Shown piece by piece: positions 18,734-41,473 of a stretch of DNA of 64,000 bases; the stretch's first letter is position 1; each line of letters opens with the position of its first letter. A program made the position numbers and the translations under genes. This DNA is from Alphaproteobacteria bacterium (GTDB lineage Bacteria; Pseudomonadota; Alphaproteobacteria; Geminicoccales; Geminicoccaceae): NCBI GenBank assembly GCA_026990035.1, contig JALSIM010000006.1, positions 37,027-101,026 of the forward strand, given 5' to 3'. A model generated the notes under the pieces. It was given only the letters and a program-made list of their open reading frames with translations. It did no database searches and was not told the DNA's origin.

Positions 18734-19279
18734 CTACTCCGCTCCCTGTTCGACATGGTGGCGGCGGCCGACGATGTCGCTCACCTTGCGGCCGCGCTTG
18801 GCGGCCACGCTCCGCGGGGACATCACCCGGGCGAGACCGTCGAAGGTCGCCTTGACCATGTTGTGGGGATTGGAACTGCCGAGACTCTTGGCGACCACGT
18901 CCTGGACCCCGAGCGCCTCGAACACCGCCCGCATCGGCCCGCCGGCGATGATCCCGGTGCCCGGCGGGGCCGCCCGCATGATCACCCGACCGGCGCCGAA
19001 ATGGCCCTGGACATCGTGATGGAGCGTCCGCCCCTGCCTGAGCGGTACCCGCATCATGTTGCGGCGCGCCGCCTCGGTGGCCTTGCGCACGGCCTCCGGC
19101 ACCTCGCGCGCCTTGCCGCTGCCGTAACCCACCCGGCCCTTGCCGTCACCGACCACCACCAGCGCCGAGAAGCCGAACCGGCGGCCGCCCTTGACCACCT
19201 TCGCCACGCGGTTGACGCTGACGAGGCGTTCGATGATTTCCGTGTCCTGGCGGTCGTCGCTCACCCGCGCTCGTGCCAT
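18734..19279 (-). CDS. rpsE: 30S ribosomal protein S5
   Basis: S5 of 181 aa. The N-terminal double-stranded-RNA-binding-like domain holds [20 protein letters not shown] and [16 protein letters not shown]. The C-terminal domain has [19 protein letters not shown] and [16 protein letters not shown]. It sits at the mRNA entry and affects decoding fidelity. It lies in normal spc order between rplR and rpmD. Confidence 0.98.
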   Translation of the reverse strand: MARARVSDDRQDTEIIERLVSVNRVAKVVKGGRRFGFSALVVVGDGKGRVGYGSGKAREVPEAVRKATEAARRNMMRVPLRQGRTLHHDVQGHFGAGRVIMRAAPPGTGIIAGGPMRAVFEALGVQDVVAKSLGSSNPHNMVKATFDGLARVMSPRSVAAKRGRKVSDIVGRRHHVEQGAE

Positions 19280-19296
19280 CGTTTCCTCTCACACTG

Positions 19297-19659
19297 TCAG
19301 AACTCGAGGCCGCCCTCGCGGGCCCCGTCGGCCAGGGCCTTGACCCGACCATGATACCGGTAGCCCCCGCGGTCGAACACCACCTTCTCGATGCCCGCCG
19401 CCTTCGCCCGCTCGGCCAGCAGGCGGCCGACCCGCCGCGCCGCCTCCTTGTCGGACCCCTTGCCCATCTCCTCGCGCAGGTCGCGGTCGAGGCTCGAGGC
19501 GGTGACCAGGGTGTGGCCCCGGCTGTCGTCGATGATCTGGCCGTAGATGTGCTTGTTGGAGCGGAACACGGACAGCCGCGGCTTGCCCTTGGCCCGCTTG
19601 CGGATCCAGTAGCGGGTGCGCCGCCGGCGCCGCAGGAAGCGTTCCTCGGGTTTGAGCAT
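19297..19659 (-). CDS. rplR: 50S ribosomal protein L18
   Basis: L18 of 120 aa, binding 5S rRNA with L5. It starts [20 protein letters not shown] and has [18 protein letters not shown] and [20 protein letters not shown], both conserved. The chosen ATG is 2 nt downstream of the rplF stop. The length matches the family. Confidence 0.98.
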   Translation of the reverse strand: MLKPEERFLRRRRRTRYWIRKRAKGKPRLSVFRSNKHIYGQIIDDSRGHTLVTASSLDRDLREEMGKGSDKEAARRVGRLLAERAKAAGIEKVVFDRGGYRYHGRVKALADGAREGGLEF

Positions 19660-19661
19660 GG

Positions 19662-20195
19662 CTACTTCTTCTTCCCTTCCTTGCGCAGGATCACCTCCTC
19701 CGCATAGCGGATGCCCTTGCCCTTGTAGGGTTCCGGCTTGCGGAAGGAGCGGATCTCCGCGGCGATCTGGCCGACCCGCTGCTTGTCGGCGCCCCGCACC
19801 ACGATCGAGGTGGCGGTCGGCGTCTCGACGGTGATGTCCTCGGGGACCGCGAACTTGATGTCGTGGCTGTAGCCGAGCTGGAGGGTCAGGATCTTGCCCT
19901 CGACGATCGCCCGGTAGCCGACACCGGACATCTCGAGCCGCTTCTCGAACCCGCTCGCGACCCCGTTCACCATGTTCGCCACCAGCGAGCGGGAGAGGCC
20001 CCACATGGCCCGGGCCCGGCGGCTGTCGTCCCGCGGCCGGACCAGGATCCGGCCCTCCTCGAGGACCACCTCCACCTCCGGCGGCAGGATCTGGGAGAGT
20101 TCGCCGAGCTTGCCCTTGACCCGCACCTGCCGACCCTCGAGGGCGACCTCGACGCCCGCCGGCACCGGAACCGGATGCTTGCCGATACGCGACAT
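19662..20195 (-). CDS. rplF: 50S ribosomal protein L6
   Basis: L6 of 177 aa with two related domains. It begins [17 protein letters not shown] and ends with the diagnostic [23 protein letters not shown]. The ATG at 20195 is preferred over an in-frame TTG at 20201, which falls inside rpsH, since the family starts MSRIGK. It sits 2 nt after the rpsH stop (TGATCATG), suggesting coupled translation. Confidence 0.98.
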   Translation of the reverse strand: MSRIGKHPVPVPAGVEVALEGRQVRVKGKLGELSQILPPEVEVVLEEGRILVRPRDDSRRARAMWGLSRSLVANMVNGVASGFEKRLEMSGVGYRAIVEGKILTLQLGYSHDIKFAVPEDITVETPTATSIVVRGADKQRVGQIAAEIRSFRKPEPYKGKGIRYAEEVILRKEGKKK

Positions 20196-20197
20196 GA

Positions 20198-20602
20198 TCA
20201 AAACACCGTGCAGAGGATTTCGCCGCCGACGTGCTGCTCGCGCGCCTCGGCGTCGGACAGCACCCCGCGGGGGGTGGACAGGATGGCGATCCCGAGCCCG
20301 TTGTAGACCCGCGGCAGCTCGCGGACCCCGGCGTAGACCCGGCGCCCCGGCTTCGACACCCGCCGGATCTCGCGGATCACCGGCTCGCCGTTGTGGTACT
20401 TGAGCTCGATGCTGATCTCCTTCTTGCCGGGGCCGATATCGACCACCTCGAAGCCCCGGATGTAGCCCTCGCGGCGCAGCACCTCGAGCACATTGGCCCG
20501 CAGCTTGGATGCCGGCGTGCGGACCGAATGCTTGGCCGCCCGCTGCGCGTTGCGGATCCGGGTCAACATGTCGCCGAGCGGATCGCTCAATATCATGCCC
20601 AT
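20198..20602 (-). CDS. rpsH: 30S ribosomal protein S8
   Basis: S8 of 134 aa. It has [16 protein letters not shown] near the N-terminus and [19 protein letters not shown] near the end, both invariant. In E. coli S8 represses the spc operon by binding its mRNA; whether that holds here is not visible. A second ATG two codons downstream (20596) is an alternative start. Confidence 0.98.
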   Translation of the reverse strand: MGMILSDPLGDMLTRIRNAQRAAKHSVRTPASKLRANVLEVLRREGYIRGFEVVDIGPGKKEISIELKYHNGEPVIREIRRVSKPGRRVYAGVRELPRVYNGLGIAILSTPRGVLSDAEAREQHVGGEILCTVF

Positions 20603-20612
20603 GGTCGCCGCC

Positions 20613-20918
20613 TCACCAGCTCGCCTTCACAACACCCGGAATCTTGCCCTCCGAGGCCAGTTCCCGCAGCGCGATCCGCGACAGGCCGAAGCGCCGGTAG
20701 TAGCCGCGGGGCCGGCCCGACAGGGTGCAGCGGTTGCGGATCCGCACCGCGGAGCTGTTGCGCGGCAACGCCGCCAGCGCCAGCACGGCCTCGAACCGCT
20801 CCTCCGGATCGCGCGTCCGGTCCCTGACGATCGCCTTCAGCGCCGCCCGCTTCTCGGCGTACTTGGCCGCCAGCCGACGGCGGTGTTCGTTCTTCGCGAT
20901 TGCGCTCTTCTTCGCCAT
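20613..20918 (-). CDS. rpsN: 30S ribosomal protein S14 (non-zinc form)
   Basis: S14 of 101 aa, the long form without the CxxC zinc site: the family region reads [30 protein letters not shown]. It begins [20 protein letters not shown]. Lack of zinc ligands is usual for proteobacterial S14. It is located between rplE and rpsH in the standard order. Confidence 0.98.
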   Translation of the reverse strand: MAKKSAIAKNEHRRRLAAKYAEKRAALKAIVRDRTRDPEERFEAVLALAALPRNSSAVRIRNRCTLSGRPRGYYRRFGLSRIALRELASEGKIPGVVKASW

Positions 20919-20933
20919 GCGAGGGGCTCCTCC

Positions 20934-21473
20934 TCACCCGCGGAACGGCAGATTGAAACCGGCGAGCAGCGCCTTCGCTTCCTCGTCGGTCTTCGCCGTC
21001 GTGCAAATGATGATGTCCATGCCGCGGATCTCGTCGATCTCGTCGTAATTGATCTCCGGGAACACGATCTGCTCCCGGATCCCGAAGGCGTAGTTGCCCC
21101 TGCCGTCGAAACTGTCGGGCGACAGCCCGCGGAAGTCCCGCACCCGCGGCAGGGCGACGTTCACCAGCCGGTCGAGGAACTCGTACATCCGCTCCCGCCG
21201 GAGCGTGACCTTGCAGCCGATCGGCATCCCCTTGCGGAGCTTGAAGTTGGCCACCGAACGCCGGGCCCGGCAGATGGCCGGCTTCTGGCCGGCGATCCGG
21301 GTCAGATCGGCGACCGCGGCGTTGAGCTTCTTGCTGTCCTGGACCGCCTTGCCGACCGCCATGTTGATGACGATCTTCTCGAGCTTCGGCACCTGCATCG
21401 GGTTTTCGTAACCGAACTGCTCGGTGAGCCGCGTCTTGAGCTGGTCCTCGTAATACGCCTTGAGCCGGGCCAT
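20934..21473 (-). CDS. rplE: 50S ribosomal protein L5
   Basis: L5 of 179 aa, a 5S rRNA-binding protein of the central protuberance. Conserved pieces are [58 protein letters not shown] and [18 protein letters not shown] 21473 ([10 protein letters not shown]) is preferred to the preceding GTG because it matches the family start. Confidence 0.98.
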   Translation of the reverse strand: MARLKAYYEDQLKTRLTEQFGYENPMQVPKLEKIVINMAVGKAVQDSKKLNAAVADLTRIAGQKPAICRARRSVANFKLRKGMPIGCKVTLRRERMYEFLDRLVNVALPRVRDFRGLSPDSFDGRGNYAFGIREQIVFPEINYDEIDEIRGMDIIICTTAKTDEEAKALLAGFNLPFRG

Positions 21474-21483
21474 CACGCTGTCC

Positions 21484-21801
21484 TCAACGATCGATCAGCT
21501 CGCCGGAACGCTTGGCGTAGCGCACCTTGCGGCCGTCCTCGAGAAACTTGAACCCGATCCGCGTCGGCTTGCCGTCGGCGGGATCGACATGGGCGAGGTT
21601 GGAGATGTGGACGGGCGCCTCCTTGGTGACGATGCCTCCGGAGCTGCGCGGTCCCGGCCGCTCGTGCCGCTTGACCATCATCACCCCCTGGACGATCGCC
21701 CGGTTCTCCTTGGGCAGCACCTTGAGCACCTCGCCCTGCTTGCCCTTGTCGCGGCCGGCGATGACGATCACCTTGTCGCCCTTCTTGATCCGCGCCGCCA
21801 T
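21484..21801 (-). CDS. rplX: 50S ribosomal protein L24
   Basis: L24 of 105 aa with a KOW motif near the N-terminus: [20 protein letters not shown], followed by [11 protein letters not shown]. It initiates assembly of the large subunit. The start shares one base with the rplN stop (TGATG), so reinitiation is likely. The C-terminus [20 protein letters not shown] is typical. Confidence 0.98.
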   Translation of the reverse strand: MAARIKKGDKVIVIAGRDKGKQGEVLKVLPKENRAIVQGVMMVKRHERPGPRSSGGIVTKEAPVHISNLAHVDPADGKPTRIGFKFLEDGRKVRYAKRSGELIDR

Positions 21802-22169
21802 CACAGCACCTCCGGCGCCAGCGAGATGATCTTCATGAAGCGACGCGCCCTGAGCTCCCGCGGCACCGGACCGAAGATGCGGGTGCCGATGGGCTCGCCC
21901 TGCTTGTTGATCAGGACCGCGGCGTTCTTGTCGAAGCGGATCGCCGTCCCGTCCGGACGATGCAGCTCCTTGGCGGTGCGCACGATCACCGCGTGCAGCA
22001 CATCGCCCTTCTTCACCTTGCCCCGGGGGATCGCCTCCTTGACCGACACCACGATGATGTCGCCCACCGAGCCCCAGCGCCGGCGCGAACCGCCCAGCAC
22101 CCGGATGCACTGCACCCGCCGGGCACCGGAATTGTCGGCCACCTCGAGCTGTGTTTCCGGCTGGATCAT
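21801..22169 (-). CDS. rplN: 50S ribosomal protein L14
   Basis: L14 of 122 aa, one of the most conserved ribosomal proteins. It starts [29 protein letters not shown]-like [21 protein letters not shown] and the end [12 protein letters not shown] match the family. It binds at the subunit interface near L19 and 16S helix 14. It is the first gene of the classical spc operon, 15 bp after rpsQ. Confidence 0.98.
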   Translation of the reverse strand: MIQPETQLEVADNSGARRVQCIRVLGGSRRRWGSVGDIIVVSVKEAIPRGKVKKGDVLHAVIVRTAKELHRPDGTAIRFDKNAAVLINKQGEPIGTRIFGPVPRELRARRFMKIISLAPEVL

Positions 22170-22184
22170 CGACCGCCCTCCACC

Positions 22185-22436
22185 TCACTCGCCCGCCGGG
22201 GACGAGGTCTCGACCAGGACTTCCCAGCGCTTGGTCTTGGACAGGGGGCGGCATTCCCGGATCTGCACCACGTCGCCGACCTTGAACCGGTTGTCCGGAT
22301 CGTGCGCCGCATAGCGCTTCGACCGCTTGATGTACTTCTTGTAGAGCGGATGCTTGATCATCCGCTCGACCCGCACGATCACCGTCTTGTCGCCCTTGTC
22401 GCTGACCACCGTGCCGCGCAGCACTCGCCTCGGCAT
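22185..22436 (-). CDS. rpsQ: 30S ribosomal protein S17
   Basis: S17 of 83 aa, an OB-fold protein. It has [20 protein letters not shown], then [18 protein letters not shown] and [18 protein letters not shown], all family hallmarks. It is the last gene of the S10 operon in the classical division, with rpmC 13 bp upstream. Confidence 0.98.
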   Translation of the reverse strand: MPRRVLRGTVVSDKGDKTVIVRVERMIKHPLYKKYIKRSKRYAAHDPDNRFKVGDVVQIRECRPLSKTKRWEVLVETSSPAGE

Positions 22437-22449
22437 CCCACCTACCTCC

Positions 22450-22656
22450 TCAGCTCGCCTTCCGCTGCCGCGCCTTCTCGTGCAACACCGTCTTGATGCG
22501 GGCGATCTCCCGCCGCACCTCGCGCATCCGCGCGGTGTTCTCGAGCTGCCCCGTGGCGAGCTGAAAACGAAGATTGAACTGCTCCCGCTTGAGGTCGAGG
22601 AGCTGACTCTCGAGCTCCTGCGGGCTCTTGGCCCGCAACTCGCTGGCCGCCGTCAC
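22450..22656 (-). CDS. rpmC: 50S ribosomal protein L29
   Basis: L29 of 68 aa, a helical protein at the polypeptide exit site near the trigger-factor dock. It contains [20 protein letters not shown] and the family motif [20 protein letters not shown]. The GTG start forms a 4-bp GTGA overlap with the rplP stop and places translation at the expected N-terminus. Confidence 0.97.
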   Translation of the reverse strand: MTAASELRAKSPQELESQLLDLKREQFNLRFQLATGQLENTARMREVRREIARIKTVLHEKARQRKAS

Positions 22657-23081
22657 TCCGCCACCTCCTGGCTGCTCGTCCGGGTGACGAACTTGGTGTG
22701 AATGGGCAGCTTGGCCGAACCCAGGCGGATCGCCTCCTCGGCCAGATGCGCCGGGACCCCGTCGATCTCGAACAGGATCCGGCCGGGTTTCACCACCGCC
22801 ACCCAGTATTCCACCGAACCCTTGCCCTTGCCCATCCGGACCTCGGCCGGCTTCTTGGTCACCGGCTTGTCGGGAAAGACCCGGATCCAGACCCGGCCGG
22901 CGCGCTTGAGATGGCGGGTGATCGCCCGCCGCGCGGCCTCGATCTGGCGTGCGGTGATCCGCTCCGGCTCCAGGGCCTTCATCCCGTAGGAGCCGAAGTT
23001 GAGCGTGTAGCCACCCTTGGCCACCCCGTGGATCCGGCCCTTGTGGACCTTGCGGAACTTGGTGCGTTTCGGCTGCAGCAT
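22653..23081 (-). CDS. rplP: 50S ribosomal protein L16
   Basis: L16 of 142 aa, near the peptidyl-transferase centre. It starts [20 protein letters not shown] and has [42 protein letters not shown] and [20 protein letters not shown]. All hallmark positions are present, and the length is slightly longer than in E. coli. Confidence 0.98.
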   Translation of the reverse strand: MLQPKRTKFRKVHKGRIHGVAKGGYTLNFGSYGMKALEPERITARQIEAARRAITRHLKRAGRVWIRVFPDKPVTKKPAEVRMGKGKGSVEYWVAVVKPGRILFEIDGVPAHLAEEAIRLGSAKLPIHTKFVTRTSSQEVAE

Positions 23082-23092
23082 GGTGCTCTACC

Positions 23093-23779
23093 TCACCCCG
23101 CTCCCCGCGTCGCGCCCTGTTCGGACAGCCGGCGGTCGTAGGCCATGGGGTCGTGCTCCATGATCTCGCCCTTGAAGATCCACACCTTGACCCCGCAGGT
23201 GCCGTAGGGCGTGACGGCCGTCGCCCGGCCGTAATCGATGTTGGCGCGCAGGGTGTGGAGCGGGACCCGGCCCTCGCGATACCATTCGGTACGGGCGATC
23301 TCGGCCCCGCCGAGCCGGCCACCGGTCTCCACCTTGATGCCCTGGGCCCCCATCCGCATGGCCGCCTGGACCGCCCGCTTCATCGCCCGGCGGAAGGTCA
23401 CCCGGCGCTGGAGCTGCTGGGCGATGTTCTCGGCCACCAGCTTGGCGTCGAGCTCGGGTTTGCGGACGTCGACGATGTTCAGATGGACGTCCCCCGAGCA
23501 GAGTTTGGCGAGCTCCTTGCGGATCTGCTCGATCTCCTGGCCCTTCTTGCCGATCACCACCCCCGGCCGGGCGGTGTAGATGGTGATCCGCGCCTTGCGG
23601 GCCGGCCGCTCGATGACGATCCGGGAGATCCCGGCCTGAGCCAGGCGCCGTTCGAGGAACTTCCGGATCTCGAGATCCTCGGCCAGCAGATCGGCGTAGC
23701 CGCGATGCACGTACCAGCGCGAATCCCAGGTCCGGTTGATGCCCAGCCGGAGACCGATCGGATTGACTTTCTGGCCCAT
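23093..23779 (-). CDS. rpsC: 30S ribosomal protein S3
   Basis: S3 of 228 aa at the mRNA entry. It starts [20 protein letters not shown]. The KH domain carries [20 protein letters not shown], and the C-terminal domain has [20 protein letters not shown] and [20 protein letters not shown]. The helicase-related basic residues are retained. The stop is 11 nt before rplP; the start abuts the rplV stop at 23779. Confidence 0.98.
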   Translation of the reverse strand: MGQKVNPIGLRLGINRTWDSRWYVHRGYADLLAEDLEIRKFLERRLAQAGISRIVIERPARKARITIYTARPGVVIGKKGQEIEQIRKELAKLCSGDVHLNIVDVRKPELDAKLVAENIAQQLQRRVTFRRAMKRAVQAAMRMGAQGIKVETGGRLGGAEIARTEWYREGRVPLHTLRANIDYGRATAVTPYGTCGVKVWIFKGEIMEHDPMAYDRRLSEQGATRGAG

Positions 23780-24159
23780 CAGGCCGCCTCCTCCCGCTCG
23801 CGGACCACGATCCGCAGCCGCGACAGCGGCTTGTGGATGCGTCCCACCCGGCCCCGGGCCCGCGGCCGGAACCGTTTCATGACCAGATGCTTGCCGACGC
23901 TGGCCTCGGCCACGTAGAGCCGATCGACGTCGAGATTGTGGTTGTTCTCGGCGTTGGCGATCGCCGATTCCAGGGTCTTCTTGACCGCCCCGGCGATCCG
24001 CCGGCGCGAGAACTCGAGGGCGATCACCGCCTTCTCCACCTTCATGCCGCGGATCATCGCCGCCACCAGATTGAGCTTGCGCGGGCTGGTGCGCAGCAGG
24101 GTGGTCACCGCCATCGCCTCGTCCTCGGCCAGCCGGCGCGGCCGCTTCGGCTTGCCCAT
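23779..24159 (-). CDS. rplV: 50S ribosomal protein L22
   Basis: L22 of 126 aa, lining the exit tunnel. It has [20 protein letters not shown], and the tunnel hairpin region near [20 protein letters not shown]. The macrolide-relevant loop shows no obvious deletion. The first 15 residues, [15 protein letters not shown], extend beyond E. coli L22, as in other alphaproteobacteria. Confidence 0.97.
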   Translation of the reverse strand: MGKPKRPRRLAEDEAMAVTTLLRTSPRKLNLVAAMIRGMKVEKAVIALEFSRRRIAGAVKKTLESAIANAENNHNLDVDRLYVAEASVGKHLVMKRFRPRARGRVGRIHKPLSRLRIVVREREEAA

Positions 24160-24163
24160 CGTC

Positions 24164-24442
24164 CTACTTCCTCTTCGCTTTCTTGTCGGCGCCGTGGCCG
24201 TAGAAGGTGCGGGTGGGCGCGAATTCGCCGAGCTTGTGCCCGACCATGTTCTCGGTCACGTAGACCGGCACGAACTTCTTGCCGTTGTAGACGGCGAAGG
24301 TGAGGCCGACGAACTCCGGCACGATGGTCGAGCGGCGCGACCAGGTCTTGATGATCTCGCTGCGGCCCGAGGCCCGGGCCTTTTCGGCCTTCTCGAGCAG
24401 GAACCCGTCGACGAACGGGCCTTTCCAGACGGAGCGCGGCAT
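24164..24442 (-). CDS. rpsS: 30S ribosomal protein S19
   Basis: S19 of 92 aa, a head protein that binds with S13. It starts [20 protein letters not shown] and has [20 protein letters not shown] and the C-terminal [20 protein letters not shown]. The start is 5 nt after the rplB stop; longer readings upstream belong to other frames. Confidence 0.98.
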   Translation of the reverse strand: MPRSVWKGPFVDGFLLEKAEKARASGRSEIIKTWSRRSTIVPEFVGLTFAVYNGKKFVPVYVTENMVGHKLGEFAPTRTFYGHGADKKAKRK

Positions 24443-24447
24443 CGGGC

Positions 24448-25293
24448 TCAACCCCCTCGCTTCTTCTTCGCCAGATGGCGGCTGCGGATGATGTAGACGT
24501 CGGTCTTCTTGTTGCGACGGGTGCGCCGGCCCTTGGTCGGCTTGCCCCAGGGCGTCACCGGGTGGCGGCCGCCGGAGGTCCGGCCCTCGCCACCGCCGTG
24601 GGGATGATCGACCGGGTTCATCACCACCCCCCGCACATGCGGCCGCCGACCCAGCCAGCGGCTGCGGCCGGCCTTGCCGAGATTGATGTTCTGATGATCG
24701 GGATTGGAGACCGCACCGACGGTCGCCATGCATTCCGAGCGCACCACCCGGATCTCCCCCGAGCCGAGGCGGAGCTGGGTGTAGTCGCCGTCGCGGCCGA
24801 CGATCTGCACATAGGTCCCGGCGGCGCGGGCGAGCTGGCCGCCCTTGCCCGGCTTGAGCTCGACGTTGTGGACGATGGTCCCCACCGGGATGTTGCCGAT
24901 CGGGGCGGCGTTGCCCGGCTTCACGTCCACCCGCTCGTCGGCGATCACCCGGTCGCCGGCCTGGAGCCGCTGCGGGGCGAGGATGTAGGCGAGCTCGCCG
25001 TCCTCGTAGCGGACGAGCGCCAGGAAGGCGGTCCGGTTGGGATCGTATTCGAGCCGCTCGACCACCGCCGGGACACCGAACTTGCGGCGTTTGAAATCGA
25101 CCATCCGGTACTTGCGCTTGTGGCCGCCGCCACGCCACCAGACGGTGATCCGCCCCTGATTGTTGCGGCCGCCGGTCTTGGTGAGCCCCACCGTCAGCTT
25201 CTTGACCGGCTTGCCCTTCCACAGATCGCGCCGGTCCACCGTCACCAGCTGGCGCCGCCCCGGACTGGTCGGCTTGTAGGTCTTGAGCGCCAT
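24448..25293 (-). CDS. rplB: 50S ribosomal protein L2
   Basis: L2 of 281 aa, essential for subunit association and peptidyl-transferase assembly. It starts [20 protein letters not shown] and contains [20 protein letters not shown]. The functional C-terminal histidine region reads [20 protein letters not shown]. The expected catalytic-centre His is therefore present. Confidence 0.99.
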   Translation of the reverse strand: MALKTYKPTSPGRRQLVTVDRRDLWKGKPVKKLTVGLTKTGGRNNQGRITVWWRGGGHKRKYRMVDFKRRKFGVPAVVERLEYDPNRTAFLALVRYEDGELAYILAPQRLQAGDRVIADERVDVKPGNAAPIGNIPVGTIVHNVELKPGKGGQLARAAGTYVQIVGRDGDYTQLRLGSGEIRVVRSECMATVGAVSNPDHQNINLGKAGRSRWLGRRPHVRGVVMNPVDHPHGGGEGRTSGGRHPVTPWGKPTKGRRTRRNKKTDVYIIRSRHLAKKKRGG

Positions 25294-25294
25294 C

Positions 25295-25588
25295 TCAGAT
25301 CCCCGTCGTCACGTCGATGCTGTGCCCCTCGGCGAGGGTCACGATGGCCTTCTTGACATCCGAGCGGCGCCCCGGACGCCCGCGGAAGCGCTTGGTCTTG
25401 CCCTTGAGGACGAGGGTGTTCACCGCCTCCACCTTGACCTTGAAGATCGCCTCCACCGCCGCCTTGATCTCCGGCTTGCTGGCGTCCTTGCGGACCGCGA
25501 AGACGAGCTGGTTGTGCTCCGAGAGCTGGGTCGACTTCTCGGTGATGATCGGCCGCAGGATGACGTCGTAATGGCGGGCTTCGCTCAT
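25295..25588 (-). CDS. rplW: 50S ribosomal protein L23
   Basis: L23 of 97 aa, the dock for trigger factor and SRP at the tunnel exit. It has [40 protein letters not shown] and [20 protein letters not shown]. It overlaps the rplD stop by 4 bp and lies 1 nt from rplB. Confidence 0.97.
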   Translation of the reverse strand: MSEARHYDVILRPIITEKSTQLSEHNQLVFAVRKDASKPEIKAAVEAIFKVKVEAVNTLVLKGKTKRFRGRPGRRSDVKKAIVTLAEGHSIDVTTGI

Positions 25589-26205
25589 CGCAGCCTCTCC
25601 TGCAGGAGCTGGACGGCATCCTCGGTCAGGACCAGCGTCTCGTACCGGAGGATGTCGTAAACGTTGGCGCCGATCTGCGGCAGCACCTGGATCCCGGGCA
25701 GGTTGCGCGAGGCCAGGGCGAAATTGCGCTCGGGCTCCCCCCCGGTGACGAAGATCGCGGATTCCAGGCCGAGCGCGGCCAGCCGCCGGGCCAGGAGCCG
25801 GGTCCGGGGCTCCTCCAGCGCCGCCTTGTCGAGCACCAGCAGCCGCCCTTCCCGCAGCTTGCCCGAAAGCGCGCATCTGAGACCGAGACGGCGCACCTTC
25901 TTCGGCAGACGGTAGGCGTGCGAGCGGGGCACCGGCCCGAAGGCGCGGCCGCCGCCGACGAAGATGTTGGCGCTGCGGGCGCCGTGGCGGGCCCGGCCGG
26001 TGCCCTTCTGGCGGTAGATCTTCTGCTTGCTGCGGGCGACCTCGCTGCGCCCCTTGACCTTGTGGGTGCCGGCCCGGCGCTTGGCGCGCTGCCACTCGAC
26101 CACCCGCTGCAGGATGTCGGTGCGGACCGGCACGCCGAAGACCGCCTCGTCGAGCTCGACGCTGCCGACCTCCTCGCCGGCGAGGTTACGGACAGGAACC
26201 TGCAT
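25585..26205 (-). CDS. rplD: 50S ribosomal protein L4
   Basis: L4 of 206 aa, whose loop lines the exit tunnel. It has [20 protein letters not shown] followed by [20 protein letters not shown], the extended-loop signature. In enterics L4 represses the S10 operon by binding its leader. Here the gene sits after tuf, rpsJ and rplC, so a separate S10 leader is not evident. Confidence 0.98.
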   Translation of the reverse strand: MQVPVRNLAGEEVGSVELDEAVFGVPVRTDILQRVVEWQRAKRRAGTHKVKGRSEVARSKQKIYRQKGTGRARHGARSANIFVGGGRAFGPVPRSHAYRLPKKVRRLGLRCALSGKLREGRLLVLDKAALEEPRTRLLARRLAALGLESAIFVTGGEPERNFALASRNLPGIQVLPQIGANVYDILRYETLVLTEDAVQLLQERLR

Positions 26206-26208
26206 CGC

Positions 26209-26931
26209 TCAGCCCTCGCCTTCCTCGTCCACCACATGGGCGGTCATGGCCTCGCCGGCCTGCACCACCGCCGCCGGGAAGGGCGCCTCCTTGGGCAGCG
26301 CCCGCTTGACCGCGTCGCGCACCTGCACCCAGCCCCCCTTGGGGCCGGGGACGGCGCCCTTGACCAGGATCAGGCCGCGCTCCGGATCGACGCCGAAAAC
26401 CTCGAGGTTCTGCACCGTCACCCGCCGGTTGCCCATGTGGCCGGCCATCTTCTTGTTCTTGAAGACCCGGCCCGGATCCTGGCTGTTGCCGGTGGAACCG
26501 TGGGAACGGTGGGAAATGGAGACGCCGTGGCTCGCCCGCAGACCGGCGAAGCCGTGCCGTTTCATCGCCCCGGCGAAGCCCTTGCCGATGCTGGTGGCGC
26601 TCACATCGACGAACTGGCCGGCGACGAAATGGCCGACGTGCAGCCGGTCTCCCACCTGCAGGAGAGCGTCCTCGGACACCCGGAACTCGGCCAGCTTCGC
26701 CTTGGGCTCGACCTTGGCCTTGGCGAAATGCCCCCGCATCGGCTTGGTCACGTTCTTGACCTTGGCCTTGCCGACCCCGAGCTGGACCGCCGTGTAGCCG
26801 TCCCGCTCCCGGGTCCGGACGGCCACCACCTCGCAATCCTCGACCTTGAGCACGGTCACCGGGATGTGGCTGCCGTCGACGCCGAACAGACGCGTCATGC
26901 CCATCTTGCGGGCGATCAGTCCGGTGCGCAT
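26209..26931 (-). CDS. rplC: 50S ribosomal protein L3
   Basis: L3 of 240 aa. It starts [20 protein letters not shown] and contains [20 protein letters not shown] and [20 protein letters not shown], the segments reaching toward the peptidyl-transferase centre. The Gln methylated by PrmB in enterics is at GNSQDPG. A C-terminal acidic tail after the conserved core is typical of alphaproteobacteria. Confidence 0.98.
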   Translation of the reverse strand: MRTGLIARKMGMTRLFGVDGSHIPVTVLKVEDCEVVAVRTRERDGYTAVQLGVGKAKVKNVTKPMRGHFAKAKVEPKAKLAEFRVSEDALLQVGDRLHVGHFVAGQFVDVSATSIGKGFAGAMKRHGFAGLRASHGVSISHRSHGSTGNSQDPGRVFKNKKMAGHMGNRRVTVQNLEVFGVDPERGLILVKGAVPGPKGGWVQVRDAVKRALPKEAPFPAAVVQAGEAMTAHVVDEEGEG

Positions 26932-26941
26932 CGTTCCCGCC

Positions 26942-27250
26942 TCAGAGCTTGATCTCGACATCGACACCGGCGGCCAGGTCGAGCTTCATCAGCGCGTCCA
27001 CGGTCTGCGGTGTCGGGTCGACGATGTCCAGGAGCCGCTTGTGGGTCCGGATCTCGAACTGCTCGCGGCTCTTCTTGTCCACGTGCGGCGAACGGTTGAC
27101 GGTGAACCGCTCGATCTGCGTCGGCAGCGGGATCGGGCCGCGCACCCGGGCGCCGGTTCGCTTGGCGGTGCCGACGATCTCGCGCACCGACTGGTCGAGC
27201 ACGCGATGATCGAACGCCCGCAGGCGGATGCGAATGTTCTGGGTCTGCAT
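26942..27250 (-). CDS. rpsJ: 30S ribosomal protein S10 (NusE)
   Basis: S10 of 102 aa, also the NusE antitermination partner of NusG and NusB. It starts [20 protein letters not shown] and has [20 protein letters not shown] and [20 protein letters not shown]. It follows tuf by only 27 bp, so the S10 cluster is continuous with the str operon here. Confidence 0.98.
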   Translation of the reverse strand: MQTQNIRIRLRAFDHRVLDQSVREIVGTAKRTGARVRGPIPLPTQIERFTVNRSPHVDKKSREQFEIRTHKRLLDIVDPTPQTVDALMKLDLAAGVDVEIKL

Positions 27251-27263
27251 GGCGGCCCCCTCG

Positions 27264-28469
<1,206 letters not shown>

Positions 28470-28500
28470 CTCGTTCTCCAGCCTGTCCCGCGAGCCGGCG

Positions 28501-30576
<2,076 letters not shown>

Positions 30577-30608
30577 GGGGCTCTATCCTGACGCGATCTC
30601 TGGCCGGG

Positions 30609-31079
<471 letters not shown>

Positions 31080-31093
31080 CTAGCGCCCCTCCC

Positions 31094-31465
<372 letters not shown>

Positions 31466-31644
31466 GTCGCACGTTTCCCGAAATCTGCGCGCTTGCGTGG
31501 AAACCCGGTGTCGGAGACGAACACGGCCCGACCGGCCACCGATTCGATCCGGTCGCGGTCAGAACCCTTCGACCCGTTGCTCACTAACCCGGCGCTGCGT
31601 CTGATCCGCGAGGGTCACCGCCAGCACCACAGACAAGCGCCGTG

Positions 31645-31673
31645 CTTCTACTGCCGCCCATGGGCATCGTCAA
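31645..31673 (-). promoter_or_regulatory. candidate promoter of the rpsL str operon
   Basis: On the minus strand, TTGACG (31668-31673) and TAGAAG (31645-31650) are exactly 17 bp apart, matching the sigma70 consensus at 5/6 and 4/6. It sits between the rpoC terminator candidate and rpsL and gives a leader of about 170 nt. It is the best promoter match in the 270-bp rpoC-rpsL gap. Confidence 0.6.
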
Positions 31674-31688
31674 GTCCCGCGGGCGGCG

Positions 31689-31725
31689 AAAAAAGGGGCG
31701 GACCGGAAGGGCCCGTCCCGGGTCG
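31689..31725 (-). terminator. candidate intrinsic terminator after rpoC
   Basis: About 10-45 nt past the rpoC stop, the minus strand holds a GC-rich imperfect stem (GGGACGG against CCGCCCC, one mismatch) followed directly by six T residues (A-run at 31689-31694 on the plus strand). This would end the rplKAJL-rpoBC transcript before the str promoter. Confidence 0.5.
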
Positions 31726-31735
31726 CCGACACCCC

Positions 31736-35908
<4,173 letters not shown>

Positions 35909-35978
35909 GATGTCTCGCTCTCTCCCGCTGCGCCGCCGGCGCCCGCCGGGGTGACCGGCGCCGGCCCGGCGACCGCTG

Positions 35979-40070
<4,092 letters not shown>

Positions 40071-40305
40071 GACTGGTTCGCTCTCCGCGCCGGGCGCAGG
40101 ACCGGGTCACCTGCCGCGCGCCGACGATATGCCCGACGAAAACGCAATGGCGACGAGACGAGCCGGCGCGCTCCACGAGCGTCCGGTCGCCTCGTTCCGT
40201 CATCGGTCGATCACCGCCCCGCTGCCCGGCCGCAGCGGTACGGCAAGGCTCCGCCCGACGGCCGCCGACGGCCGCCGCGGGGGCCTTCGAGGCCAGCGCC
40301 GGATC

Positions 40306-40680
40306 TTACTTGATCTCCACCGTCGCGCCGACACCCTCGAGCTGGGCCTTGATCTTCTCGGCCTCCTCCTTGGAGACCGCTTCCTTGATCGGCTTCGGCG
40401 CGCTCTCGACGAGCTCCTTGGCCTCCTTGAGGCCGAGCCCGGTGAGCGCCCGCACCTCCTTGATGACGTTGATCTTCTTGTCGCCGATCCCGGCCAGGAT
40501 GACGTCGAACTCGGTCTTCTCCTCGGCCACCTCCGCCGGCGCCGCTCCGGCCACCGCGGCCACCGCCACCGGCGCCGCCGCCGAGACGCCCCACTTCTCC
40601 TCCAGCATCTTCGAAAGCTGCGCCGCCTCGAGCACCGTCAGGCCCGACAGATCCTCGACAAGCTGCTCCAGATTCGCCAT
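40306..40680 (-). CDS. rplL: 50S ribosomal protein L7/L12
   Basis: L7/L12 stalk protein of 124 aa. The N-terminal dimerisation domain ([20 protein letters not shown]) is joined through an Ala/Val-rich hinge to the C-terminal factor-binding domain. That domain has [20 protein letters not shown] and [20 protein letters not shown]. It recruits EF-Tu and EF-G. The 235 bp that follow, up to rpoB, hold no gene; I see only GC-rich repeats (GGCCGTCGG twice), a possible processing hairpin. Confidence 0.98.
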   Translation of the reverse strand: MANLEQLVEDLSGLTVLEAAQLSKMLEEKWGVSAAAPVAVAAVAGAAPAEVAEEKTEFDVILAGIGDKKINVIKEVRALTGLGLKEAKELVESAPKPIKEAVSKEEAEKIKAQLEGVGATVEIK

Positions 40681-40747
40681 CTCATCCTCTCCTACGCGAA
40701 ACGACCTTCAACCTGCCTTCCGGCACTCCACCCGTCCGGTCCGCGGC

Positions 40748-41257
40748 TCACCCCTGCTCGCCGCGCGCCGCCAGCACCCGGGCGAGCTGGCCGCCCGGCG
40801 CCTGCAGCACGCCCACCAGCCGGCTCGCCGGCGTCTGGATCAGGGCGACGAGCTGCGCCCGCAGCTCGTCCAGCGAGGGCAGCGCGGCCAGCGCCTTGAC
40901 CGCCTCCGCGTCCAGCACCGTCCCGCCGAGGGCGCCGCCGACGATCTTCAGCTTCTCGTTCTTCTTGGCGAACTCGCAGACCGCCTTCGGCGCCGCCACC
41001 GGATCGTCGGCCCAGGCGATCGCCGTCGGGCCGCTGAACAGTTCGGCGATCCCCTCGTAGGGGGTCCCCGCCAACGCCCGCTTGGTGAGGCGGTTCTTGA
41101 CCACCCTGAAGCGGCCGCCGCCCTCGCGGACGCTGCGCCGGAGCTCGGTGGCCTCGGCCACCGTCAGCCCCTGATAATGGGTCACCACCACCACCGCCGT
41201 GTCCGAGAACACGGCGTGGAGGTCCTCGACGACCTTCGCCTTCTGTGCCCGTAGCAC
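40748..41257 (-). CDS. rplJ: 50S ribosomal protein L10
   Basis: L10 of 169 aa, the base of the L7/L12 stalk. The GTG start (reading RAQKAKVVEDLHAVF next) was chosen because GGAGG lies 6 nt upstream and the family begins at this point; longer readings add non-conserved residues. FSDTAVVVVTHYQGLTVAEA and FRVVKNRLTKRAL are diagnostic. The C-terminal helix that binds L7/L12 dimers is present. Confidence 0.97.
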   Translation of the reverse strand: MLRAQKAKVVEDLHAVFSDTAVVVVTHYQGLTVAEATELRRSVREGGGRFRVVKNRLTKRALAGTPYEGIAELFSGPTAIAWADDPVAAPKAVCEFAKKNEKLKIVGGALGGTVLDAEAVKALAALPSLDELRAQLVALIQTPASRLVGVLQAPGGQLARVLAARGEQG

Positions 41258-41473
41258 GGATTGCCTCCAATTCTCGCCGGAACGAAGCCCGCCTGCCCGC
41301 CGCCGCTCACATCCGCCACGCCCCGCCCGCCCCGGCATCCCCGGTCCGGCCGCGGCAGAGAAGATCCGCGCCCGGCGAACGCACCCGGCGCGGTGAACAT
41401 CTGTCCATCGCGGAGGTCATGAACATAATCCCCGAGCGGCGAAGCGCAAGGGCTTTTTCCGGTCCTCCTCGGT
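41258..41473 (-). promoter_or_regulatory. rplJ leader with candidate promoter (TTGCGC-N16-TATGTT)
   Basis: This 216-bp gene-free gap lies between rplA and rplJ. In other bacteria the L10 leader RNA here binds the L10-L7/L12 complex for autoregulation, and the GC-rich dyads in this stretch are compatible with that. On the minus strand TTGCGC (41444-41449) and TATGTT (41422-41427) form a weak promoter, so rplJL-rpoBC may be transcribed partly on their own. The RNA fold was not computed. Confidence 0.45.

Noticed and set aside
40071..40305. Possible small gene between rplL and rpoB
   Set aside because: No frame with start, ribosome site and sensible composition; gaps of this size are normal here.
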